A DNA stretch of 64,000 nucleotides from JASHPR01 sp963749145 (lineage in GTDB: Bacteria; Actinomycetota; Actinomycetes; Streptosporangiales; Streptosporangiaceae), in contig CAVVLN010000001.1 of the NCBI GenBank assembly GCA_963749145.1, positions 434,001 through 498,000 of the forward strand, in the 5' to 3' direction. This document shows, piece by piece, positions 9,623 through 17,423 of this stretch (its first letter is position 1; each line of letters begins with the position of its first letter). A program made the position numbers and the translations under genes. A model generated the notes under the pieces. That model was not told the origin of the DNA and made no database searches. It saw only the letters and a list, made by a program, of their open reading frames with translations.

Positions 9623-10146
9623 CGGCCCCCCCGCGCGGTGTCCCGGCCGCCGAGCCCCCGGCCATCACCAAGGAGATCCTGCAAGGGAAGTGCGCGGGTT
9701 TCGCATCGCGTTTTGCCGCCTTCGCGGTAGACGTTGGGGTCAGCCTCGGCGTGTTCATGCTCGCGCTGGCCGCCATCTCGTTCGCGGCGAGGGTGCTGAC
9801 CGGCAAGGACATCACCTGGAACAGGGGCGACATCTGGGTGATCCTCGCGTATGCGATCTGGGCGTTCATCTACTTTGCCCATTCCTGGGCCGCGAGCGGC
9901 CGGACCGTCGGCATGGCACTGCTCGGCGTGCGGGTCGTGCGAGACGATGGCACCGACGCCAGCGGGCGCCGGGCGGTTGTGCGCACGCTGGCCCTCCCGT
10001 TGAGCTTCCTGCTCTTGGGGCTGGGGTTCGTCGGCATCCTCCTCGGCGACCAGCGCCGGGCCCTGCACGACGTCATCGCCGGAACGGCGGTCATCTACTC
10101 GTGGGACGCGCGGGCGGCGCGGCTGCGGTTCCTGTCTCGCGGCTGA
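9619..10146 (+). CDS. RDD-family membrane protein
   Basis: A 175-residue protein with the RDD signature: FASRFAAFAVDVGVSLGVF (Arg and Asp in the first helix), a second helix at VILAYAIWAFIYF, then SGRTVGMALLGVRVVRDDG, and a last helix ending in LLGDQRRALHDVIAGT, where the second conserved Asp lies. RDD proteins have three transmembrane helices; some act in ion transport or membrane stress, others are uncharacterised. It overlaps the preceding repeat-protein gene by four bases. It is convergent with the Hsp20 gene 85 bases away. Confidence 0.85.
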   Translation: MTAPPRGVPAAEPPAITKEILQGKCAGFASRFAAFAVDVGVSLGVFMLALAAISFAARVLTGKDITWNRGDIWVILAYAIWAFIYFAHSWAASGRTVGMALLGVRVVRDDGTDASGRRAVVRTLALPLSFLLLGLGFVGILLGDQRRALHDVIAGTAVIYSWDARAARLRFLSRG

Positions 10147-10231
10147 TCTTGCCGCAGCATCCTGGCGCTGCCGGTTATTAAACCCACCTTGGTCATGCGG
10201 CATGTTGGGTCCGGCCGGACGTCGCCGGAGA

Positions 10232-10750
10232 TCACGGCGGCCCGTCGTCCCGGGTAGCCTGAGCGGCGCGCCGGCCCCGGCCGGCTTCTGCCGTCCCGGG
10301 GCTTTCTGCCGGGGTTGAGTCGGCGTTCTCGATCATGACCCGGGTGCCGTCGGGCTTTTCCTCGCGCACCGGGACGCTGATCTCCAGGACTCCCCTCTCG
10401 TAGCGGGCGGTGACGTCCTTGGCGTCTACCTTGGCGGGCAGCCGGACCAGCCGGGTGAGTGAGCCGTACCGGAACTCTGAGCGGTAGGGTCCGCTTTCCT
10501 CCTGGCGACGCTCCGCGTGAATCGTCAGGGTCCGGCCCTCGACGGTGACCTCGATGTCCTTCTCCGGGTCCAGGCCGGGAAGCTCGGCCCGGATCAGGTA
10601 CCGGTCGTCTTGGGCCACTTCCTCGACCCGGAACGTCCTGGCCTCCATGAACGGCGGCGGCCCCGTCCAGGGCGACTCCAGCCAGTCGGCCATGTCCGGG
10701 AACATGGCGCGGAACGTCGCGCGGGCCCGGGGGCGCGCCAGCTTGGCCAT
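10232..10750 (-). CDS. Hsp20 / alpha-crystallin small heat-shock protein
   Basis: A 172-residue small heat-shock protein starting at an ATG with GGAGGA five bases upstream (MAKLARPRARATFRAMFPD). The alpha-crystallin domain covers about residues 50-145: YLIRAELPGLDPEKDIEVTV, LTIHAERRQE, YGSLTRLVRLP, and the C-terminal strand GVLEISVPV. Such proteins form oligomeric ATP-independent holdases that bind unfolding proteins in the cytoplasm. The frame is open upstream into the decayed ABC1 kinase without any stop, so a longer ABC1-Hsp20 fusion could also be made; the internal ribosome site argues that Hsp20 is translated on its own. Confidence 0.88.
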   Translation of the reverse strand: MAKLARPRARATFRAMFPDMADWLESPWTGPPPFMEARTFRVEEVAQDDRYLIRAELPGLDPEKDIEVTVEGRTLTIHAERRQEESGPYRSEFRYGSLTRLVRLPAKVDAKDVTARYERGVLEISVPVREEKPDGTRVMIENADSTPAESPGTAEAGRGRRAAQATRDDGPP

Positions 10751-12044
10751 GATGTCCTCCCACTTCATATGTGGCAACGTTATCTGATCTGGTTCGGCGG
10801 GCCGGGCCGGCCGTGCCGATTGTGCCCGCAGCGCCGGTTTTGCTGGCTGCGCCGAGCTCGCCGGCCTGGCCTGCTGCGGGGGTTCGGTTGTCCCGGCTGG
10901 CGGCTGGGCAGCGGCTGGCTGGGCAGCGGCTGGCTGGGGCGGTGGCGCGGGCGCGGGCGGGTCCGCATAGCCCGGCATCCAGTTGAGCAGTTCGGCCCGG
11001 AACGGCCCTTCGCATTCGAGCTGGCAGAGCACGCCCACGCCGGCCGTCGATACCCGGTGGATGAGTACGTACGACGGCGGCAGGTTGAGCCGCCGCACCA
11101 CGCTGGATGAACGCCTGTCCACTACCCGCATCGCTTCAGCGCGCAGCCATTCGCGGCTGAACTTGAACGAGTCCGCCTTGGACGGCTCGGCGAGCGGCGC
11201 CAGGAAGGCGCGCAGCGCCGTCAGGTCAACGCTGACGCCCTCCCGGAGAAAGCCGTGCGACCGGAGCTCGTCCTCGACCTGCTCGAGGTCACCGTCGTCG
11301 TGCATGAGCCGCAGCAGCTTGCCGAAAAACGGCGGCAGGCCGTCCGGCAGCCGGTCGACAGCGCCGAAGTCGAGCACGCCAAGCCGCCCGTCGGCGAGCA
11401 GGCGGAAATTGCCCGGGTGCGGGTCCGCGTGCAGCAGGCTCACCCGCCCGGGACTGGAGAACAGGAAACGGACCATCATGACGCCGGCCCGGTTCCGCTG
11501 CGCGGTCGTGCCGTCGGCGATGATCCTGGCCAGCGGGGTGCCGTCCATCCACTCGCTGACCAGCACATGGTCGGTGACGGCGACCACATGCGGCACCGAG
11601 ACGTCCGGGTCGCCCGCGTAGGCGGCGGCGAAGGCTTCCTGGGAGGTAGCTTCCAGCCGGTAATCGAGTTCCTCAGCCACCCTGTCTCGCAGCTCGGCGA
11701 GCAGCGGCTTGGCCTCCAGCCCAGGCATCAGCACGCTGAAAAGCCGGCCAACGCGGCTCAGCTGGTCAAAATCGCTGATCAGCGCCTTGCCCGCGCCCGG
11801 GTACTGGATCTTGACCGCAACCGGGCGGCCGTCGTGCCAGACACCGCGGTGCACCTGGCCGATCGAGGCGGCGGCCGCCGGCCGGTCGTCGAACTCGGCG
11901 AACCTGAGCCACCAGCTCAGCTGGCCGGCCGCTCAGGCGCTTGCCGGTTCCCAGCGCGGTCCGGCCAGCCAACCCGGCCGGCAGCGTCGCCAGCTTCGCT
12001 GCGCGCGTGACGCGACGGCGGGGCAGATCGGGCACGACGCCCAT
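10751..12044 (-). pseudogene. ABC1/UbiB-type atypical kinase with N-terminal deletion and frameshift
   Basis: The kinase core is intact: SIGQVHRGVWHDGRPVAVKI with the ATP-site Lys, LVSEWMDGTPL, catalytic loop HADPHPGN and metal motif LDFGAVDRLP. The N-terminus starts at 12044 (MGVVPDLPRRRVTRAAKLAT) but is in another frame. Around 11915-11935 the text jumps from GKRLSGRPAEL to WWLRFAEFDDRP, omitting roughly 60 residues (including the KxGQ-type loop region expected in this family), and a stop blocks the downstream frame. The 3' end runs through an Ala/Pro/Gln linker in frame into Hsp20. ABC1 proteins act in quinone or lipid metabolism. The gene is probably inactive or makes only a truncated kinase. 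Confidence 0.75.
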
Positions 12045-12045
12045 T

Positions 12046-12077
12046 CTCCGCTATGCGGAGCGCTCCGCATAGCGGAG
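12046..12077. promoter_or_regulatory. Perfect 32-bp palindrome
   Basis: Two 16-base arms, CTCCGCTATGCGGAGC and its exact complement, meet with no spacer. Each arm itself contains a CTCCGC/GCGGAG mirror. It abuts the start codon of the ABC1 gene on the reverse strand and lies about 350 bases upstream of the PKS operon on the forward strand. It could be an operator for a dimeric regulator or a very stable RNA hairpin that hides the ABC1 ribosome site. Confidence 0.6.
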
Positions 12078-12283
12078 ACACTCCGCGGCAGCCCGGAACG
12101 GCAGCGCCACTGCCAACAGGCAGCGCGAGTTCCGACGTTCCTGGGCAAGCTCACTCGCGCAGCTCGTCCGTGGTCAGCTGCCCTGCCGCCACCTCGACAC
12201 GGCAAGGCTTCCAGCGCCAGGACGGCGTAACCCCGAAGCCCGCCCCGCTCGGCCATCCGTGGATACCGCCCATCGCCGAGCCC

Positions 12284-12344
12284 CGTAGCCCCGCAAATAC
12301 CGTACCCATTCACGCGGATCCGTAACCCGCGAATCTCGTATCCC
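12284..12344 (+). repeat. Four spaced CGTA-N0/1-CCC direct repeats upstream of the PKS operon
   Basis: CGTAGCCC at 12284, CGTACCC at 12301, CGTAACCC at 12321 and CGTATCCC at 12337 are spaced 17, 20 and 16 bases. They end about 85 bases before the first gene of the operon (12431). Direct repeats with roughly helical-turn spacing upstream of a biosynthetic operon are what an activator binding site looks like; the binding protein is unknown. The rest of 12078-12430 shows no gene. Confidence 0.4.
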
Positions 12345-12430
12345 ATTTACTCCCGATTCGCGGCCACTCCGGGGGGGAATGTTTACGCGTGACGGGCGCA
12401 GGGGAATTAGTTCGCGGAGGGGGGGTTGTC

Positions 12431-12757
12431 ATGTCACGGACGCTTATCGTCGCCCGTATGAAGCATGAAAGCGAAGAAGCCGTCAAACATATCTTCGCAG
12501 AGTCCGACGCGGGCGAGCTTCCGCGGATGCTCGGCGTGCGGGAACGGCGACTTTACCATTTTCAGGACCTCTACTTCCATTCAATTGAAAGTGACGAGGA
12601 CCTGGCTCTCCCGCTGACCGAGGTGCGTGCGCACCCGTTGTTCGCTGACATCAGCAAGAAGCTGTCGGAGCACGTCACCGCCTACGATCCCGCGACATGG
12701 CGAAGCCCGAGTGACGCGATGGCCAGAGAGTTTTACCTCTGGCGAGTGCCAGAGTGA
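12431..12757 (+). CDS. TcmI-family polyketide cyclase
   Basis: A 108-residue protein of the TcmI/WhiE-ORFVII polyketide cyclase family: MSRTLIVARMKHESEEAV, then HIFAESDAGELPRMLGVRER, LYHFQDLYFH, and HPLFADISKKL with FYLWRV at the end. These ferredoxin-like dimers steer late ring closure of aromatic polyketides. The start at 12431 is chosen for the purine-rich GGAGGGGG stretch about 10 bases before it; a GTG at 12389 in frame has no such site. It is the first gene of the PKS operon and is followed by the carboxyltransferase gene after 40 bases. Confidence 0.88.
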   Translation: MSRTLIVARMKHESEEAVKHIFAESDAGELPRMLGVRERRLYHFQDLYFHSIESDEDLALPLTEVRAHPLFADISKKLSEHVTAYDPATWRSPSDAMAREFYLWRVPE

Positions 12758-12797
12758 CGCAACGCCCGTCCAGGACGCACGGCCATGGGGAGCACCA

Positions 12798-14423
12798 ATG
12801 ACTTTGACGCAGGCCACGAATGTTTTGGCCGGGCCGGATGGCCAGGCGACGACGGTCGGCGAGGCGGAGCAACCGGACCTGCATGACCTGGCCGGCGACC
12901 TGGCGCTGATCCGGCAGGAAGTCCTCATCGGCCCCGGCCAGGATGCCACCGAGCGCCAGCACGGGCGTGGGCGCCTGACGGCCCGTGAGCGGATCGACCG
13001 CCTGTGCGATGCCGGCTCGTTCAGGGAACTCGAGATGTTCCGCCGGCACCGGGCGTCAGGATTCGGGCTGGACGAGCAGCGGCCGCATACCGACGGTGTG
13101 ATCACGGGCTACGGGACGGTCGACGGCAGGAAGGTGTTCCTGTACGCTCACGACTTCCGGATCTTTGGTGGCTCGCTGGGCGAGGCTCACGCGCAGAAGA
13201 TCCACAAGATCATGGACCTGGCGGAGTCGGCGGGTGCGCCGCTCATCGGCCTGAACGACGGCGCCGGCGCCCGGATACAGGAAGGCGTCGCCGCGCTGGC
13301 CGGATACGGCGGGATATTCCGGCGGAACGTACGGGCCTCCGGCGTCATCCCGCAGATCAGCGTGATGCTCGGGCCGTGCGCGGGCGGGGCGTCCTACTCA
13401 CCGGCGCTGACCGATTTCGTCTTCATGGTCCGCGGGATCTCGAACATGTTTCTCACCGGGCCGGATGTGATCCGCCAGGTGACTGGCGAGCAGGTCAGCC
13501 ATGAGGACCTGGGCGGCGCCGACATGCACTCCCGCACCTCCGGCCTGGCCACCTTCGTGCACGACGACGAGGAGAGCTGCTTCGAGGCCATCCGGGCGCT
13601 GCTGTGGCTGCTGCCGCCGAACAACCGTGAGGCGCCCGATGGCCACGAGTCCGCCGACCCGCCGGACCGGCGGTGCGACGCCCTGCTCGACATTGTCCCC
13701 GCCGCGGCGGCGAAGCCCTACGACATGCTGGCCGTCATCGAACAGATCGCCGACGACGGCGGGTTCCTCGAGCTGCATGCCGAGTGGGCCCGTAACGTGA
13801 TCTGTGCGCTGGCGCGCATGGGCGGGCAAACCGTCGGCATCGTCGCCAACCAGCCGCTTGTGCTCGGCGGAGTGCTCGACATCGAGGCGGCCGAGAAGGC
13901 GGCACGGTTCGTCCGCACCTGCGACGCGTTCAACATCCCGCTGGTCACCCTGGTAGACGTTCCCGGCTTCCTGCCGGGCGTGGATCAGGAGCACGGCGGG
14001 ATCATCCGGCATGGCGCCAAGCTCCTGTACGCCTACTGCGAGGCCACGGTCCCGCGTATCCAGGTGATCTTGCGCAAGGCATACGGCGGCGCGTACATCG
14101 TGATGGACTCCCGCTCGATCGGCGCTGACCTCGCGTACGCGTGGCCGATCAACGAGATCGCCGTGATGGGCGCGGAGGGCGCCGCGAACGTCATCCACCG
14201 CAAGCGGATCGCGGCGGCGCCCGACCCGGACCATCTGCGGGCGGCCCTGGTCGCCGAGTACCGGGAACAGCTCATGCACCCCTACTACGCCGCAGAGCGC
14301 GGGCTCGTGGACGACGTAATCGACCCCGGCGAGACCCGGGCGGTCATCTGCGCCGGCCTCGACATGCTCCGCGCCAAGCACGAGCACCTGCCCCTGCGCA
14401 AGCACGGAAACCCGCCGCTGTGA
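12798..14423 (+). CDS. Acyl-CoA carboxylase beta subunit (carboxyltransferase)
   Basis: A 541-residue biotin-dependent carboxyltransferase of the AccD/PccB family. The ATG at 12798 (MTLTQATNVLAGPDG) is the start; in-frame codons upstream lie on top of the cyclase gene. Features: GRGRLTARERIDRLCDAGSF, the first crotonase-like half with GLNDGAGARIQEGVAALAGY and GPCAGGASYSPALTDF, the second half with LVTLVDVPGFLPGVDQEHGG, KAYGGAYIVMDS and AWPINEIAVMGAEGAANV, and a C-terminal HEHLPLRKHGNPPL. It transfers CO2 from carboxybiotin to acetyl- or propionyl-CoA. With AccE at 18149 and the biotin carboxylase at 18725 it forms a full carboxylase inside the PKS operon, presumably dedicated to malonyl-CoA. 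Its 5' coding stretch is duplicated at 46138-46250. Confidence 0.92.
   Translation: MTLTQATNVLAGPDGQATTVGEAEQPDLHDLAGDLALIRQEVLIGPGQDATERQHGRGRLTARERIDRLCDAGSFRELEMFRRHRASGFGLDEQRPHTDGVITGYGTVDGRKVFLYAHDFRIFGGSLGEAHAQKIHKIMDLAESAGAPLIGLNDGAGARIQEGVAALAGYGGIFRRNVRASGVIPQISVMLGPCAGGASYSPALTDFVFMVRGISNMFLTGPDVIRQVTGEQVSHEDLGGADMHSRTSGLATFVHDDEESCFEAIRALLWLLPPNNREAPDGHESADPPDRRCDALLDIVPAAAAKPYDMLAVIEQIADDGGFLELHAEWARNVICALARMGGQTVGIVANQPLVLGGVLDIEAAEKAARFVRTCDAFNIPLVTLVDVPGFLPGVDQEHGGIIRHGAKLLYAYCEATVPRIQVILRKAYGGAYIVMDSRSIGADLAYAWPINEIAVMGAEGAANVIHRKRIAAAPDPDHLRAALVAEYREQLMHPYYAAERGLVDDVIDPGETRAVICAGLDMLRAKHEHLPLRKHGNPPL
12809..12921 (+). repeat. 113-bp segment duplicated at 46138-46250
   Basis: Codons 5-41 of the carboxyltransferase recur, in the same orientation, at 46138-46250 with two mismatches in 113 bases. 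Similarity stops abruptly on both sides, so this is a discrete, fairly recent DNA duplication rather than shared protein ancestry. Confidence 0.9.
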
Positions 14424-14446
14424 GGCGCATCTCGGAAGGACACCTG

Positions 14447-14860
14447 GTGACGAACGCACAATGGGCGAAGATCGCGGCGAGTGACGTGGAGCCCAACCGC
14501 CGCCGCGGCGGCGATCTGCGCACCGTGCTCAGCCCCGGGACGGTCAAGTCGACCTCGGGTTTCATGGGCGTGCTCACGCTCCAGCCGGGCGAGTGCGTCA
14601 CCGAGCACTACCACCCGTACTCGGAGGAGTTCATCTACCTGGTCAGCGGTCGGCTGCTGGCCAGGCTCGACGGAGAGCCCGTGCCGGTCGGTGCCGGCGA
14701 AGGCCTGTTCATCCCGGTCGGCACGCGTCACCGGCTGGAGAACAGCGACGCCGGCCAGCCGGCGTTCGCGGTGTTCCACCTCGGTCCGCTGGCGCCGCGC
14801 CCCGACCTGGGCCACGTGGACACCGAGCCGGCCCCTTCCGCCGCCGGGGAGCCCAGGTGA
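14447..14860 (+). CDS. Cupin-domain polyketide biosynthesis protein (WhiE-ORFII type)
   Basis: A 137-residue single-domain cupin. The GTG start at 14447 has GGAAGGA upstream. The metal-binding cupin motif is HYHPYSEEFIYLVSGRLLA (two His and a Glu), and the second motif is PVGTRHRLEN. Cupins of this kind occur in spore-pigment and other type II PKS operons beside the ketosynthase, where they are thought to help cyclisation or tailoring. The stop overlaps the start of KS-alpha (GTGA), so the two are coupled. Confidence 0.85.
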   Translation: MTNAQWAKIAASDVEPNRRRGGDLRTVLSPGTVKSTSGFMGVLTLQPGECVTEHYHPYSEEFIYLVSGRLLARLDGEPVPVGAGEGLFIPVGTRHRLENSDAGQPAFAVFHLGPLAPRPDLGHVDTEPAPSAAGEPR

Positions 14861-16134
14861 GCCGACGCCGTGCCGCGATCACCGGCATCGGCGTCATGGC
14901 GCCCGGTGGCAGCGGCACGAAGGCGTTCTGGGCCCTGCTCACCTCGGGCGCGACGGCCACTCGCGGCATAACCCTGTTCGACCCGGCGGGGTTCCGCTCC
15001 CGCATCGCGGCCGAGTGCGACTTCGACCCCGCTGCCGAGGGCCTCACGGCCGAGGAGACCGAACGGACCGACCGCTGCTCGCAGTTCGCGCTCGTATGCG
15101 CGCGAGAGGCGCTGGCCGACAGCAAGCTCGACATCGACAACGTGCCGCCTGACCGCATCGGCGTCAGCATCGGCAGCGCGGTCGGCAACACCATCACGCT
15201 CGAGCAGCAATACGTCGTGGTGAGCGACATGGGCAAACGCTGGGTCGTGGACCCGGCCAAGGCGTCGCGCCATCTGTACCGCGCGCTGATCCCCAGCACG
15301 ATCGCGGCAGAGGTGGCCTGGGACTGCGGTGCGGAGGGCCCGGCGAGCGTGATCTCGACCGGCTGCACGTCGGGGCTGGACGCCGTCGCGGACGGGGCAG
15401 AGCTCATCGAGGAAGGCCGGGCCGATGTGGTGATCGCCGGCGCGACCGACGCCCCGATCTCGCCGATCACGGTGGCCTGCTTCGACGCCATCAAGGCGAC
15501 CTCGCCGAACAATGACGACCCGGCGCACGCGTCACGCCCCTTCGACGCGAACCGGGACGGGTTCGTGCTCGGCGAGGGCGCCGCGATCCTTGTTCTCGAG
15601 CCGGCCGACCAGGCACGCACCCGCGGCGCGCACATCTACTGCGAGATCGCGGGCTATGCCCAGCGCAGCAACGCGTATCACATGACCGGGCTGACCGCTG
15701 AGGGCCTGGAAATGACGGAGGCGATCAGGGTGGCCATGGGCCGTGCGCGGCTGGCCCCCGAGGACATCGACTACATCAACGCGCACGGATCCGGCACCCG
15801 CCAGAACGACCGCCACGAGACGGCGGCCTTCAAGGCGAGCCTGGGCGCTCGGGCCTATGAGGTCCCGGTGAGCTCGATCAAGTCGATGGTCGGGCACTCG
15901 CTCGGCGCGATCGGCGCCATCGAGGTCGCGGCGTCGGCGCTGGCCATCGAGCACAGCGTCGTTCCACCGACCGCCAACCTGCACGAGCCCGACCCCGAGC
16001 TCGGTCTCGACTACGTGCCGTTGCAGGCACGCGAGCAGCGCAGCGATGCCGTCCTGACGGTCGGCAGCGGGTTCGGCGGTTTCCAGACGGCGATGCTGCT
16101 CGCCCGGCCGGGGATGGTGGAGCCGGGTGGGTGA
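14857..16134 (+). CDS. Type II PKS ketosynthase alpha (KS-alpha)
   Basis: A 425-residue beta-ketoacyl synthase. The nucleophile Cys lies in STGCTSGLDAVADG (about residue 170), the two catalytic His in NAHGSGTRQNDRHE and in SMVGHSLGAIGAIE. It opens with RRRAAITGIGVMAPGG as in WhiE-ORFIII and other spore-pigment KS proteins. It condenses malonyl units on the ACP as a heterodimer with the chain-length factor encoded next, whose start overlaps this stop by eight bases. The GTG start overlaps the cupin stop codon. Confidence 0.95.
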   Translation: MSRRRAAITGIGVMAPGGSGTKAFWALLTSGATATRGITLFDPAGFRSRIAAECDFDPAAEGLTAEETERTDRCSQFALVCAREALADSKLDIDNVPPDRIGVSIGSAVGNTITLEQQYVVVSDMGKRWVVDPAKASRHLYRALIPSTIAAEVAWDCGAEGPASVISTGCTSGLDAVADGAELIEEGRADVVIAGATDAPISPITVACFDAIKATSPNNDDPAHASRPFDANRDGFVLGEGAAILVLEPADQARTRGAHIYCEIAGYAQRSNAYHMTGLTAEGLEMTEAIRVAMGRARLAPEDIDYINAHGSGTRQNDRHETAAFKASLGARAYEVPVSSIKSMVGHSLGAIGAIEVAASALAIEHSVVPPTANLHEPDPELGLDYVPLQAREQRSDAVLTVGSGFGGFQTAMLLARPGMVEPGG

Positions 16135-17350
16135 CGACGCGCAGCGGGCTCTGATCACCGGCGTGGCGGCGGTGGCGCCCAACGGCGGCGACACCGGCGC
16201 GTACTGGGCGGCGACGCTGTCCGGCGTGAGCGGGCTGCGCCCGATCAGCAGGTTCGAGGCCGACGGCTATCCGGTGCGCGTCGCCGGGCTCATCGACGGC
16301 CTGAACCCGGCCGAGCAGTGCGGGGACCGTCTCGCGGTGCAGACCGACCGCTGGACGCAGCTGGCGCTTGCCGCCGGGGAGCAGGCGCTGGCGGATGCCG
16401 ACCTGGTCCCAGCGGAACTGCCCGAATACGAGATGGCCGTCGTCACCGCAAGCTCATCAGGCGGCAACGAGTTCGGGCAGCGCGAGATCGAGGCACTGTG
16501 GAGCCGCGGGCCGCGCGCTGTCGGCCCCTTCCAGTCGATCGCCTGGTTCTACGCGGCGACAACCGGGCAGCTGTCGATCAGGCACGGGATGAAAGGGCCA
16601 TGCGGCGTCGTCGTCTCCGAGCAGGCCGGCGGTCTCGACGCGCTCGGCCGGGCCCGGCGTGCGCTGCGGCGCGACGCGCGCGTGGTCGTCACGGGCGGCA
16701 CCGAAGCACCGATCGGCCCGTACGCGCTGACCTGCCAGATCGCCAGCGATCTGCTGAGCCGCGCGGCGGACCCGCAGCGCGCGTACCTGCCTTTCGACGT
16801 AGACGCCTGCGGCTATGTGCCCGGCGAGGGCGGCGCGGTCCTGATCGCTGAGCGCGCGGACAGCGCGCTTTCCCGCGGCGTGGACCAGCCGTACGGCGAG
16901 ATCGCCGGCTATGCCTCGTCGTTCGACCCGCGCCCGGGCACCGGCCGGCCGCCGACGCTGCGGCGGGCGGCCGAGGCCGCGCTCGCCGAGGCCCGGACCG
17001 CGCCCCACGACGTGGACGTCGTCTTCGCCGACGGCGCCGGCCTGCCCGGCCTGGACTGGGCCGAGGCGGTCGCGCTCGCCGGGCTGTTCGGCCCGTTCGG
17101 GGTTCCCGTGACCGTGCCCAAGACGCTCTGCGGCCGGCTGTACGCGGGCGGGCCGCCGCTCGACGTGGTCGCCGCATTGCTGGCCATGCGCGACGGAGTC
17201 ATACCGCCCACCTACGGCATCGGTGAGCTGGCCCCGGGCTGCGACATAGACCTCGTGCGCGAGGCCAGGCCCGGCCGGGTCCGCACGGCCCTCGTGCTGG
17301 CCCGGGGGTTCGACGGGTTCAACGCCGCGGTCGTCCTCCGCGCTGCCTGA
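16127..17350 (+). CDS. Type II PKS chain-length factor (KS-beta)
   Basis: A 407-residue ketosynthase-like partner. The KS-alpha Cys is replaced by Gln in VVVSEQAGGLDALGRA, the hallmark of chain-length factors, where the Gln supports decarboxylative priming. The His motifs are also lost (FADGAGLPGLDWAE and LCGRLYAGG). It dimerises with KS-alpha and sets polyketide length. The start overlaps the KS-alpha gene. Length and order (cupin, KS-alpha, CLF, ACP) match whiE-type spore-pigment operons. Confidence 0.94.
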   Translation: MGDDAQRALITGVAAVAPNGGDTGAYWAATLSGVSGLRPISRFEADGYPVRVAGLIDGLNPAEQCGDRLAVQTDRWTQLALAAGEQALADADLVPAELPEYEMAVVTASSSGGNEFGQREIEALWSRGPRAVGPFQSIAWFYAATTGQLSIRHGMKGPCGVVVSEQAGGLDALGRARRALRRDARVVVTGGTEAPIGPYALTCQIASDLLSRAADPQRAYLPFDVDACGYVPGEGGAVLIAERADSALSRGVDQPYGEIAGYASSFDPRPGTGRPPTLRRAAEAALAEARTAPHDVDVVFADGAGLPGLDWAEAVALAGLFGPFGVPVTVPKTLCGRLYAGGPPLDVVAALLAMRDGVIPPTYGIGELAPGCDIDLVREARPGRVRTALVLARGFDGFNAAVVLRAA

Positions 17351-17360
17351 CCGCGCGACT

Positions 17361-17412
17361 GGAAACCACAGGAAAAAGGGAAACCACAGGGAAAAAGGGA
17401 AACCACAGAAAA
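17361..17412 (+). repeat. Three tandem copies of a GGAAACCACAGG(G)AAAAA unit
   Basis: Three copies of an A-rich 17-19 base unit stand between the CLF stop and the ribosome site (AAGGAG, 17411-17416) of the ACP-aromatase gene. They are strikingly A-rich for this genome and leave the mRNA in front of the ACP gene unstructured, which might raise its translation relative to the KS genes. Confidence 0.85.
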
Positions 17413-17423
17413 GGAGAACGCAG

